A DNA stretch of 22,042 bases from CAZZIZ01 sp964654535 (GTDB taxonomy: Bacteria > Bacteroidota > Bacteroidia > Chitinophagales > UBA2359): assembly GCA_964654535.1 (NCBI GenBank), contig CAZZIZ010000034.1:1-22042 (forward strand), given 5' to 3'. This document shows positions 1 to 6,539 of this stretch, piece by piece; the first letter of the stretch is position 1; every line of letters begins with the position of its first letter. The position numbers were made by a program, and so were the translations under genes. The notes beneath the pieces were generated by a model. That model was not told the origin of the DNA. It made no database searches and saw only the letters and a list, made by a program, of their open reading frames with translations.

Positions 1-2
1 TT

Positions 3-245
3 CGCAGCAAAGGAGACATAGCGCTAGGATTCGATGCTGATTTAGTCCTCTTAGATCCCAACAAGAAATTCACCGTACGCGCAGAAGAATCAGAAAGCAC
101 TCAAGGTTATACACCTTTTGAGGGGCTCGATCTGACTGGTCAAATTCAGAGCACCTTTTTAAGAGGCAATTTGATTTATGAAAATGGAAAAGTTATTGGC
201 GAGCCAAAGGGCGAGTACTTGTCAAGGCCCCTGTCATTGGCATAG
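3..245 (+). CDS. Allantoinase / dihydroorotase-like amidohydrolase, C-terminal fragment
   Basis: This is the last 80 codons of a gene that begins before the window. The reading frame starts at base 3 and ends with TAG at 243-245. The visible protein contains KGDIALGFDADLVLLDP, the 'G-x-DADLVLLDP' beta-strand element near the C-terminus of cyclic amidohydrolases. It continues with a segment (FEGLDLTGQIQSTFLRGNLI, then YENGKVIGEPKGEYL) that closely follows the end of allantoinases (AllB), where a conserved 'LRG..VY..G...GEP.G' closes the small beta-sandwich domain. Allantoinase hydrolyses allantoin to allantoate in purine degradation. None of the metal-binding or catalytic residues lie in the window, so dihydroorotase or hydantoinase cannot be excluded. 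I favour allantoinase from the GEPKG tail. Confidence 0.75.
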   Translation, partial: RSKGDIALGFDADLVLLDPNKKFTVRAEESESTQGYTPFEGLDLTGQIQSTFLRGNLIYENGKVIGEPKGEYLSRPLSLA

Positions 246-336
246 CACTCTTGCGAAAATCTTGTATCAAATCATAGACAAGCGAACAAACATTTGATCT
301 AATAATTTCTTGTCTTTGCGAATTGCAAACGGCTAA

Positions 337-469
337 GGGATAGTACATATGCGACCGTAGGAAGCAGTAATGTTTGCGGAAGCCAGAGCGCCTTACCGCT
401 TGCGGTAGAGGGCAAACTGTTGCTGAGGCAAGAACATTACCGGAGCGAACGCGGAGTATTTACTAGCCC
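337..469. repeat. Imperfect palindromic intergenic element C
   Basis: This fills most of the gap between the amidohydrolase gene and the cyclophilin gene. The outer arms (GGGATAGTACATA at 337-349 and the complement of TATTTACTAGCCC at 457-469) pair imperfectly. Further in, TAATGTT (369-375) faces AACATTA in the right arm (about 434-440). The centre holds a perfect 6-bp stem, TACCGC-TT-GCGGTA, at 394-407. No credible ORF covers it. Its arms do not match those of elements A and B at 12.7 and 15.7 kb, but the design (long imperfect arms, hairpin centre, downstream of a stop codon) is similar. Confidence 0.5.
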
Positions 470-471
470 GA

Positions 472-498
472 CCCTTCTCGCCTTCGGCGAGAGAAGGG
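472..498. terminator. Hairpin between convergent genes, possible terminator
   Basis: CCCTTCTC/GAGAAGGG plus GCC/GGC around a TTC loop form an 11-bp stem with a 2-nt bulge. It lies 14 bases beyond the stop codon of the minus-strand cyclophilin gene and downstream of the plus-strand amidohydrolase gene. Neither strand has a run of T after the stem, so termination is inferred only from position. Confidence 0.4.
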
Positions 499-512
499 AC
501 GCCCCAAATAAT

Positions 513-1010
513 TTAAAGCTCTACTCCTAAAATCGTATCGCCTCCTTCTATGGCGTTGACCACATCTTGATCGCTATCGCCGACAACTTTACCGAAGACG
601 GTATGCTTGCCATCTAACCATGCGGTTTCAGTATGGGTAATAAAAAACTGACTGCCGTTGGTTCCCGGACCGGCGTTGGCCATAGACAAAATACCTGGGC
701 TGTCGTGGCGCGCTTCGGGATGAATTTCGTCTTCAAACTTGTAACCAGGACCACCGCTGCCTTTTCCATCTGGGCAACCGCCTTGAATCATAAAGTCTGG
801 AATGACTCTGTGAAAAGTTAGTCCGTCGTAATATCCTGATTTGGCCAGACCTACGAAGTTGGCAACTGTCTTAGGCGCTTTAGAAGCGAACATGTTCAAC
901 TTGATATCGCCCTTACTTGTTTTTAAGGTCAAGGCAAAATCCTCACCCGGTTGCGCACTAGCCATTAAATCGAACTGGTCGTCTTTGTTTATTTTATCTC
1001 TTGCTGACAT
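513..1010 (-). CDS. Cyclophilin-type peptidyl-prolyl cis-trans isomerase
   Basis: This enzyme accelerates cis/trans isomerisation of Xaa-Pro bonds during protein folding. The 165-residue protein is a single cyclophilin domain from about residue 25 to the end. FHRVIPDFMIQGG (66-78) carries the catalytic Arg68, NGSQFFI (118-124) is the second active-site strand, and WLDGKHTVFGKV (131-142) completes the pocket. The reading frame stays open ten codons further, to a TTG at 1040. I chose the ATG at 1010 (MSARDK) because the preceding leader is A-rich, as usual in Bacteroidota. No signal peptide is visible, so it is probably cytoplasmic. It is convergent with the upstream amidohydrolase gene. Confidence 0.93.
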   Translation of the reverse strand: MSARDKINKDDQFDLMASAQPGEDFALTLKTSKGDIKLNMFASKAPKTVANFVGLAKSGYYDGLTFHRVIPDFMIQGGCPDGKGSGGPGYKFEDEIHPEARHDSPGILSMANAGPGTNGSQFFITHTETAWLDGKHTVFGKVVGDSDQDVVNAIEGGDTILGVEL

Positions 1011-1066
1011 TGTTTGTTTTTGTGCTGCGAATTTAATCAATGATTACTAGTCTATCCTCATTGCAT

Positions 1067-1097
1067 AAAAAAAGCCCCGCTTCAATTGAAGCGAGGC
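1067..1097 (-). terminator. Intrinsic terminator of the 512-residue repeat protein gene
   Basis: Read on the minus strand, the arms GCCTCGCTTC and GAAGCGGGGC pair around a short AATT centre and are followed directly by seven T (1073-1067). It starts 19 bases after the stop codon at 1116. This is the clearest rho-independent terminator in the window. Confidence 0.9.
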
Positions 1098-1115
1098 CCA
1101 AATTATTTCTTGCGG

Positions 1116-2654
1116 TTACTTACCGCCATCTAGTTCGTCCTGCAACTTTTCAAGCTTTGTCCACTCGCCTTTCGAGGCCAGGCCAGCTTGCTTAGCCCAA
1201 GATCCTGGATCGTGCATTTGGTAACGTGGCCCCGCTTTATCGAGGATAGACTTGACATCTTTTGTAGATGCTTTAGATAATGCGGCAAAAGTCTTGATTC
1301 CATCTTTACGCAATAATTCTGCGATTTTTGGCCCAATGCCTTCAATCTTGGTAAGATCATCGGCAGTTCCATTGCTTGTTCTGCTCTTACTTGAAGTCTT
1401 GGCATGAGCACCTTTGCCTGATGCTTTTTCCCATCCTGCTTTTAACTCTTTTCGACTTACAATTTTGCTCTCTCCTGCGGTACGGGTCTCTCCTACTACA
1501 GTTTTGGAAACCTGCACAGTCCCCATTTTGGCCATCATAGCTTTCAAAGACTTCATATCAATCTTTTTAACCACCTCAACTTCTTTGATTATTTCGACCG
1601 GAACTTCTTTTACAACTTCTACTTCTTTGATGACTTCTATCTCTTTGATCACTTCATAAGGAACTTTCACTTCCTTAATTACTTCTACTTTTTCCTTCTT
1701 AACCTTAACGACCTCTACTTTCTTTTCTACCTCAACTTCATGTACGTTGTACACTTCCTTAATTGATTGAACTGGAACTTCTTTTAAGACTTCCACTTCA
1801 ACTAAAGTCTCTTTAAGCATTGGTACAGCAACTTGCTTGATTACTTCAACAGGCTTAGCCACTTCGCGTTTTTCTACAACCGGAACTGTTTTTTCTCGTA
1901 CCACTTCAACCTCTACAAGTTTCTCAACCGTTTTGTAGACCGGAACAGGCACTTCACGTGCAACTTCTACTTCAACTAATTGTTCTCTCGTTTTGTAAAC
2001 AGGTACAGCAACTTCTTTGCTGGTTTTAACCTCTTTGATTACTTCGACTTTTTTAACAACGTCTATCGGTATTTCTTTGATTACTTCTACCTCCACAATT
2101 TTTTCAACTTGCTGGTAGACTGGCACCAGAACTTCTTTTATGACCTCAACCTCTACTAACTTTTCTACCTCAGTTACAACCGTAACCGGCACTTCCTTAA
2201 TTACCTCTACTTCTACCGTGCGCTCAACAATTTCCTTTACAGCAACTGGTACCTCTTTTACAACTTCAACTTCTACAATGCGTTCTACAGTTTCGTATAC
2301 CGGAACAGCGACTTCTTTAACGAGTTCTACCTCAACCAAGTTTTCGATTTCCTTGTACACTTCAATCGGCACTTCTTTAAGCACTTCGATTTCTTTGATT
2401 TTCTCTTTCCAGTTATTTTGTCTAACCAATTTTTCCTTGGTAAGATTTACCTTTTCAATCTTGGTTTTACCAGCAACTGGAACAGCTACTTCTTGCTTCA
2501 ATTTTTTCACTGATGCACCAACAGTTCGAGATACAGGCGTTTCTTTCAAGAGACACGCATAGGCGAGCTCCGCTTTACGCTCAGAGATGTTTGCCTTTTT
2601 CGCCATCATTTTTATCAGACGGCTTTTCTTAATGGCGTTTACGTTTTTTTTCAT
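1116..2654 (-). CDS. HU-like / Val-Glu-Lys repeat / helix-hairpin-helix protein (unusual architecture)
   Basis: Residues ~8-40 (SRLIKMMAKKANISERKAEL) resemble the first two helices of HU/IHF DNA-binding proteins, but the DNA-binding beta-arm is absent. Residues ~85-365 are an imperfect tandem repeat of about 17-19 residues built on the theme VEVEVIKEVPVPVYKTVEKL, almost wholly V, E, K, P and I. Residues ~430-512 form a helix-hairpin-helix domain (DDLTKIEGIGPKIAELL) followed by AGPRYQMHDPGSW and a tail ending in DELDGG. I recall this C-terminal domain from Bacteroidota proteins, including extensions of ribosomal protein L21. Two potential nucleic-acid-binding ends joined by a charged, probably extended or coiled linker suggest a DNA- or RNA-bridging role, but this is inference. 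The gene is monocistronic, with a leader hairpin and a strong terminator. Confidence 0.85.
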   Translation of the reverse strand: MKKNVNAIKKSRLIKMMAKKANISERKAELAYACLLKETPVSRTVGASVKKLKQEVAVPVAGKTKIEKVNLTKEKLVRQNNWKEKIKEIEVLKEVPIEVYKEIENLVEVELVKEVAVPVYETVERIVEVEVVKEVPVAVKEIVERTVEVEVIKEVPVTVVTEVEKLVEVEVIKEVLVPVYQQVEKIVEVEVIKEIPIDVVKKVEVIKEVKTSKEVAVPVYKTREQLVEVEVAREVPVPVYKTVEKLVEVEVVREKTVPVVEKREVAKPVEVIKQVAVPMLKETLVEVEVLKEVPVQSIKEVYNVHEVEVEKKVEVVKVKKEKVEVIKEVKVPYEVIKEIEVIKEVEVVKEVPVEIIKEVEVVKKIDMKSLKAMMAKMGTVQVSKTVVGETRTAGESKIVSRKELKAGWEKASGKGAHAKTSSKSRTSNGTADDLTKIEGIGPKIAELLRKDGIKTFAALSKASTKDVKSILDKAGPRYQMHDPGSWAKQAGLASKGEWTKLEKLQDELDGGK

Positions 2655-2694
2655 AGTAGACGATGTTGGTTATTACGATAATTGTTCTCTGTAA

Positions 2695-2713
2695 CTCGCT
2701 AGAAACTAGCGAG
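2695..2713 (-). promoter_or_regulatory. Perfect 8-bp hairpin in the leader of the repeat-protein gene
   Basis: CTCGCTAG-AAA-CTAGCGAG is a perfect stem with a three-base loop, 40 bases upstream of the ATG at 2654 on the minus strand. If transcription starts from the TAAATTTG box at 2757-2750, the hairpin lies inside a leader of about 90 nt. A regulatory role is inference. Confidence 0.4.
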
Positions 2714-2749
2714 GACTGGCAAGCAATTGGGTTGCTTAGGGTAGGTATA

Positions 2750-2757
2750 CAAATTTA
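2750..2757 (-). promoter_or_regulatory. Putative Bacteroidota -7 box (TAAATTTG)
   Basis: TAAATTTG on the minus strand matches the Bacteroidota -7 consensus TAnnTTTG. It would give a leader of about 90 nt for the gene starting at 2654. No TTG (-33 element) lies 17-23 bases upstream, so this is a weak call. Confidence 0.35.
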
Positions 2758-2766
2758 ATATTAGCA

Positions 2767-2956
2767 GGCGTTTTTCGCCGCTATTTCAAACAAAAAAACT
2801 GAGCTAAATCTAATTGAATACCTTCAGAATGCATCAGCAGGTGCTCTTTTCTATATTTGACGTTTTTGCGCCGATTCCCGATCAGAAATAATTGTAGCTA
2901 TTTTCCCGACAAAATTTCTAGGAAGTCAGGAAAAACTAATACAATGTATAAGTGAC
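2767..2956. other. Intergenic stretch without a recognisable gene
   Basis: This is the rest of the ~300-base gap between the repeat-protein gene and the redox operon. It holds a small GGCG-TTTTT-CGCC stem at 2767-2779. I see no convincing coding frame and no clear intrinsic terminator for the operon that ends at 2957. Confidence 0.5.
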
Positions 2957-3361
2957 CTATACTAAATCTAGGTCAAATGAACTGGTGATATCGGCTGAAG
3001 CACCTAGCATTATTGAAACAGAGCAGTACTTTTCGAGTGATAAGGCAATGGCTCTCTTGACTTTAGCCTCACTGAGCTCCAGCCCTTTCAAGCTATAGTG
3101 CATATGAATATTCTTATATGTCTTGGGGTGATCATCATTACGTTCCCCATCAACTTTAACTTTTATACCGTCTATCTGCAGCTTTTGCTTCTCCAATATC
3201 ATCAAGATATCGATAGTACTACACCCTGCGGCAGCCATTAGCAAAGATTCCATTGGGCCTACGGCACTGCCATCTCCACTCAATTCTATGATATGCCCAG
3301 CTTCGTTTTGAGCCTTAAAATTCGCACCCGAAGTGCGTTCTAGTTCTATGCTTGTTTTCAT
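2957..3361 (-). CDS. OsmC/Ohr-family protein
   Basis: OsmC/Ohr proteins are small homodimeric thiol peroxidases that reduce organic hydroperoxides with two cysteines, one from each conserved motif. Both are visible: Cys47 in LLMAAAGCSTIDIL and Cys113 in LEKYCSVSIML. GPMESLL just before the first Cys is the usual loop and helix start. Length (134 aa) and spacing of the cysteines fit the YhfA/OsmC-like branch better than true Ohr. It is the last gene of a three-gene operon, 11 bases after the ferredoxin gene, so electrons from the reductase/ferredoxin pair could in principle recycle it. That link is inference. Start ATG at 3361. Confidence 0.9.
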   Translation of the reverse strand: MKTSIELERTSGANFKAQNEAGHIIELSGDGSAVGPMESLLMAAAGCSTIDILMILEKQKLQIDGIKVKVDGERNDDHPKTYKNIHMHYSLKGLELSEAKVKRAIALSLEKYCSVSIMLGASADITSSFDLDLV

Positions 3362-3372
3362 AAGACGATTGT

Positions 3373-3714
3373 TTAACTACTGGATTCGTCGACCGGAGCG
3401 AGCTTGACTTTCAATCCATCCAGCGCATTATTCATTTTAATTTGGCAACTCAAGCGACTATTGTCTTCCACAAAAAATGCTTGATCCATCATATCCTCTT
3501 CATCATCGCTTGCTTCGGGAAGTTCGTGCTCGCTTAGGACGTAGCAATGACAAGAAGCACAGAGCGCCATACCGCCACAAGTGCCCTCAACCGCTAAGTC
3601 GGAAGCTTTGCAGATTTCCATTAAGTTGAAATCCATATCTGTCGGCGCCTCAATTTCGTGAGTGACATCTTGGCGATCAACGACCGTAATTTTAATTATG
3701 TTTTCCGTGGACAT
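3373..3714 (-). CDS. [2Fe-2S] ferredoxin, plant/adrenodoxin fold
   Basis: This is a one-electron carrier. The 113-residue protein has the cluster-binding pattern C-x5-C-x2-C-x34-C, formed by Cys46 (GTCGGMALCASC), Cys52, Cys55 and Cys90 (SRLSCQI). An acidic stretch, EASDDEEDMMD (67-77), resembles the partner-docking helix of adrenodoxin-type ferredoxins. Extra cysteines at 35 and 57 are not needed for the cluster. The ATG overlaps the reductase stop codon (TAATG), which implies translational coupling and a matched stoichiometry with the reductase, its likely electron donor. Confidence 0.93.
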   Translation of the reverse strand: MSTENIIKITVVDRQDVTHEIEAPTDMDFNLMEICKASDLAVEGTCGGMALCASCHCYVLSEHELPEASDDEEDMMDQAFFVEDNSRLSCQIKMNNALDGLKVKLAPVDESSS

Positions 3715-4724
3715 TAAGATTCAAATCCGTTAACTCCAGCTACTGTAGTGTATTTAAAACTCAACTTAGCATCTGGGTGTATGTACTTGAACGCCGATTG
3801 AGTCATAAGCGTTCCCTCATGAAAACCGCAGAGAATTAGCTTCAACTTCCCAGGATAAGTATTTATATCGCCGATGGCATAAATGCCAGGCACTCCAGTG
3901 CTGTAATCAAGTGTATCTACCTCAATTGCGTTTTTAGTAACGTTCAGTCCCCAATCCGCTATTGGTCCCAACTTCGGAGTTAAGCCAAACAAAGGAATAA
4001 AGTAATCGACGGTCTGATCAAATTCGCCATTGCTTTTAGATTTAACCTGAACCGCAGTCAAAGTATCATCGCCCGCTAGACCAACTGCCTGTGCCTCGGT
4101 AATTAGGTTGACCTTTCCACTTTTGGCCAGTTCCATTACTTTGTCTACAGAATCCAAGGCACCTCTAAAAGAAGTACGACGATGTATTAATGTAATCTCG
4201 TCAGCAATATCGGCCAACTCAATTGTCCAGTCTAAGGCCGAGTCACCGCCACCTGCAATCAAGAGTTTTTTGCCGCGGTATTTTTCAGGATCCTTGACCA
4301 TATAGTCTACCCCTTTATCTTCAAAATTTTCTATACCCGCAATTGGCGGCTTGCGAGGTTCAAAGCAACCCAAACCACCAGCAATAGCAATAACCGGCGC
4401 CTGAATGATCGTTCCACGATTTGTAGTCAAGCGAAACATCTTCTCCTCGATTTTCTCGATTTTCTCGGCGCGTTCACCCAATGTAAAACCAGGTTTGAAA
4501 GGTTCTATTTGCTCCATTAATCTATCCACTAGTTCACCAGCCAAAACCGTAGGGTAACCAGGTATATCGTAGATCGGTTTTTTAGGGTAGATCTCCGAAA
4601 GCTGTCCTCCAACAATAGGAAGTGCGTCCACTAAGTGACAACGCATCTTCAACAATCCTGCCTCAAAAACGGCGAACAAGCCACAAGGTCCAGCCCCAAT
4701 AATTAGAATATCAGTCTCAATCAT
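3714..4724 (-). CDS. Ferredoxin/flavodoxin-NADP+ reductase, thioredoxin-reductase-like type
   Basis: This FAD enzyme moves electrons between NADPH and ferredoxin. The 336-residue protein shows the FAD-binding GAGPCG (10-15), the GGQLSEIYP flavin-loop signature (39-47), the NADP-binding GGGDSALD (158-165) with HRR at 181-183 for the 2'-phosphate, and the second FAD motif YAIGDIN (282-288). The redox-active CxxC of thioredoxin reductase is missing between them. This separates the YumC-type FNR from TrxR. It heads the operon with the ferredoxin (1-base overlap) and the OsmC protein. Start ATG at 4724, about 20 bases from a TAAATTTG box. Confidence 0.92.
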   Translation of the reverse strand: MIETDILIIGAGPCGLFAVFEAGLLKMRCHLVDALPIVGGQLSEIYPKKPIYDIPGYPTVLAGELVDRLMEQIEPFKPGFTLGERAEKIEKIEEKMFRLTTNRGTIIQAPVIAIAGGLGCFEPRKPPIAGIENFEDKGVDYMVKDPEKYRGKKLLIAGGGDSALDWTIELADIADEITLIHRRTSFRGALDSVDKVMELAKSGKVNLITEAQAVGLAGDDTLTAVQVKSKSNGEFDQTVDYFIPLFGLTPKLGPIADWGLNVTKNAIEVDTLDYSTGVPGIYAIGDINTYPGKLKLILCGFHEGTLMTQSAFKYIHPDAKLSFKYTTVAGVNGFES

Positions 4725-4743
4725 TTCAGAAATTATGAAGCCA

Positions 4744-4751
4744 CAAATTTA
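4744..4751 (-). promoter_or_regulatory. Putative -7 box of the FNR-ferredoxin-OsmC operon
   Basis: TAAATTTG on the minus strand matches TAnnTTTG and is identical to the box upstream of the repeat-protein gene. It lies 20 bases before the ATG, giving a very short leader. No TTG is found at the expected -33 distance. Confidence 0.4.
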
Positions 4752-4824
4752 GGCTCTAAATCACTTATACGAGCGTGGTTTTTAAACAAAACGTCAATAT
4801 CGCTTAATGAAAGAGAAATAATCC

Positions 4825-6125
4825 CTAATAGTCCTTAGTCAGAACCACCGATGGAGTGGGAAGACAGATAAGACCGAGAATGAGCAACAAAAGAATCAAG
4901 CATACAATACTCCACTCGCTTGCCGTTGGCACCATTGGATTGGTGGAGGCATTTAAACAAAAGTTACCTCCCGCGGTACCATTACGAGATACATGAACAA
5001 AGTATTCATTGTTCATTTGCAACATAGCCGAAAGCGAGACTGACATTCCCGTAGCTGTAGTGGTACTGGCAACGCAAGTTCCAGTATCTGGACAGCCCTC
5101 AGTAACCATTAATCCTATCAAGTTGTAATCTGTAAACAGTTCTAAGCTCAACTCTGTATCTTGAAAAGGAGTTAGCCTATAGATATAGTCCGGTCCGTTA
5201 GAAGCTGCTGCATTGCATGTGTTGTTATCCGTTTGATCGCAGCCATCGGTATTACCCGCATTCATTCCTAAGGAATCAAAATCTACGCAGGTCATATCCA
5301 TTTGGAGTACAACCGCTCTCGCGCATGTCCCTGGATGTGGTTCTTCAAAACGAGCATTTAGGCAAAATTGACCTAAGTCTCCAGCACTGCTTCTAGATAT
5401 GTGAATGTAATAAGTCACTCCCGCTTCAACTACGCAAGTACGCGCAGAAGGATTACTACCCGTAGTGGTTGTTTCGACAACCAAACAATTTCCTGTTTGG
5501 GGACATCCTTCAGTAACCATAAGGCCTAGAAGGTTTGCGTTTGTCAAGAGGTCAAGAAACAGTTCTCCATCTTCAGCGGGAGTAAATTGATATATGTAGT
5601 CATCTCCTGCAGAAAAGGCACCACTACAAACATTATCATCGGTTAAATCACAATCACTTGGGTCACCACTATTGGGGGCGGGTGAATCGAAGGTAGCGCA
5701 GTTATCGTCCAGGACTAATTCTTTGGCCAACAAACAAGTACTAGGATTAGGTTCAGCAAAGGAAGCGTTCAAACAGAACGAACCAATGTCACTTGCACTA
5801 TTCCTAGTGATATGAATGTAGTAAGTAAGGCCTTCAAAGAGTGCACATGTTCGGACAGATAAGTTCGAGCCAGTAGTTGTCGTACCTGAAGCGATACAGT
5901 TACCTAATTCTGGACAGCCTTCGGTAACAAACATGCCGAGTAGGTTTGTATTGCTAAATAAATCCAAAAACAACTCTCCCGTAACGGCTGGTGTATAGCT
6001 GTATATATAGTCATCACCAGAAGCAAAACCGGTGGTAATACACGAATTACTTATAGTTTGATCGCACCCAGATGGGTCTCCAACATTTACGCCCATTGAA
6101 TCGAAAGCTACACAAGTCTCGTCTA
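4825..6125 (-). CDS. Secreted three-repeat (PPC-like) protein with IPTL-CTERM-like tail, 5' end in assembly gap
   Basis: About 433 residues are visible; the start and any signal peptide lie in the N run. Three repeats of ~125 residues follow one another. Each has TC-x-x-FDS, a GCDQT-like cysteine, DDYIY-x-x-TP, GELFLDL, a VTEGCP...C pair, TTTTGS, YYIHI-R and FCLNA. The pattern resembles the beta-sandwich pre-peptidase C-terminal (PPC) domain with added disulfides. The last 36 residues (bases 4825-4935) hold VPTASEW, a hydrophobic stretch rich in Leu/Ile and a short end. This matches the logic of IPTL-CTERM sorting tails, although the usual positive charge after the membrane stretch is reduced to a single Lys. 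The frame runs through the N run only because the run is treated as open; any start codon beyond it is not credible. Function is unknown, probably cell-surface or extracellular. Confidence 0.8.
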
Positions 6126-6225
6126 NNNNNNNNNNNNNNNNNNNNNNNNNNNNNNNNNNNNNNNNNNNNNNNNNNNNNNNNNNNNNNNNNNNNNNNNNNN
6201 NNNNNNNNNNNNNNNNNNNNNNNNN
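6126..6225. other. Assembly gap of exactly 100 N
   Basis: A run of exactly 100 N is the usual placeholder for a gap of unknown length. It removes the start of two divergent genes: the minus-strand repeat protein and the plus-strand DUF2200 gene, together with their promoters. The repeat-rich gene on the left may have broken the assembly. Confidence 0.95.
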
Positions 6226-6537
6226 TATCCTCATTACGTAACCAAAGTCAAAAAGAAAGACAGAACCGAGGCCGAATTACAAGAAGTAATAGAGTGGTTA
6301 ACTGGCTACAATAAGAAAAAGCAACAGGCACTCATTGATAAAGGAGTGACTTTCGAAACCTTCTTTAAGAAGGCCAAACTAAATCCTAACGCAAATCTTA
6401 TTACTGGTTCTATTTGTGGTTACAAGGTTCAAGACATTAAAACTCCCCTGACCCAACAAATCAGGTATTTGGACAAATTAGTAGACGAGTTAGCGAAGGG
6501 ACGTAAAATGGAGAAAATATTGCGAGAGCCTAAATGA
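6226..6537 (+). CDS. DUF2200 family protein, N-terminus lost in gap
   Basis: The 103 visible residues run from YPHYVTKVKKKDRTEAEL to the stop TGA at 6535-6537. WLTGYN, FETFFKKA, NLITGSICGYKV and IRYLDKLVDELAKG with MEKIL at the end are the conserved blocks of the small cytoplasmic DUF2200 family (about 115-120 residues). Only about 15 residues should therefore be missing in the gap. An internal ATG at 6508 and a GTG at 6346 exist, but the family homology begins before them. The family has no established function. The gene ends two bases before the stop codon of the convergent oadB, leaving no room for a separate terminator. Confidence 0.85.
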   Translation, partial: YPHYVTKVKKKDRTEAELQEVIEWLTGYNKKKQQALIDKGVTFETFFKKAKLNPNANLITGSICGYKVQDIKTPLTQQIRYLDKLVDELAKGRKMEKILREPK

Positions 6538-6539
6538 GG

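Noticed and set aside
2140..2562. Plus-strand Thr/Ser-rich frame of 140 codons
   Set aside because: It is the antisense of the Val-Glu-Lys repeat region, whose codon pattern creates a Thr/Ser-rich complement; it lacks a signal peptide or domain.
1116..2654. Ribosomal protein L21 (rplU)
   Set aside because: Only the C-terminal helix-hairpin-helix extension resembles Bacteroidota L21 proteins; the L21 core itself is absent.
3714..4724. Thioredoxin reductase
   Set aside because: The redox CxxC between the FAD and NADPH motifs is missing, and the neighbouring gene is a ferredoxin.
6226..6345. Repeat-protein coding continuing across the N run to an ATG at 6234
   Set aside because: The bases right of the gap encode the DUF2200 protein on the other strand; the apparent start exists only because N are read as open.
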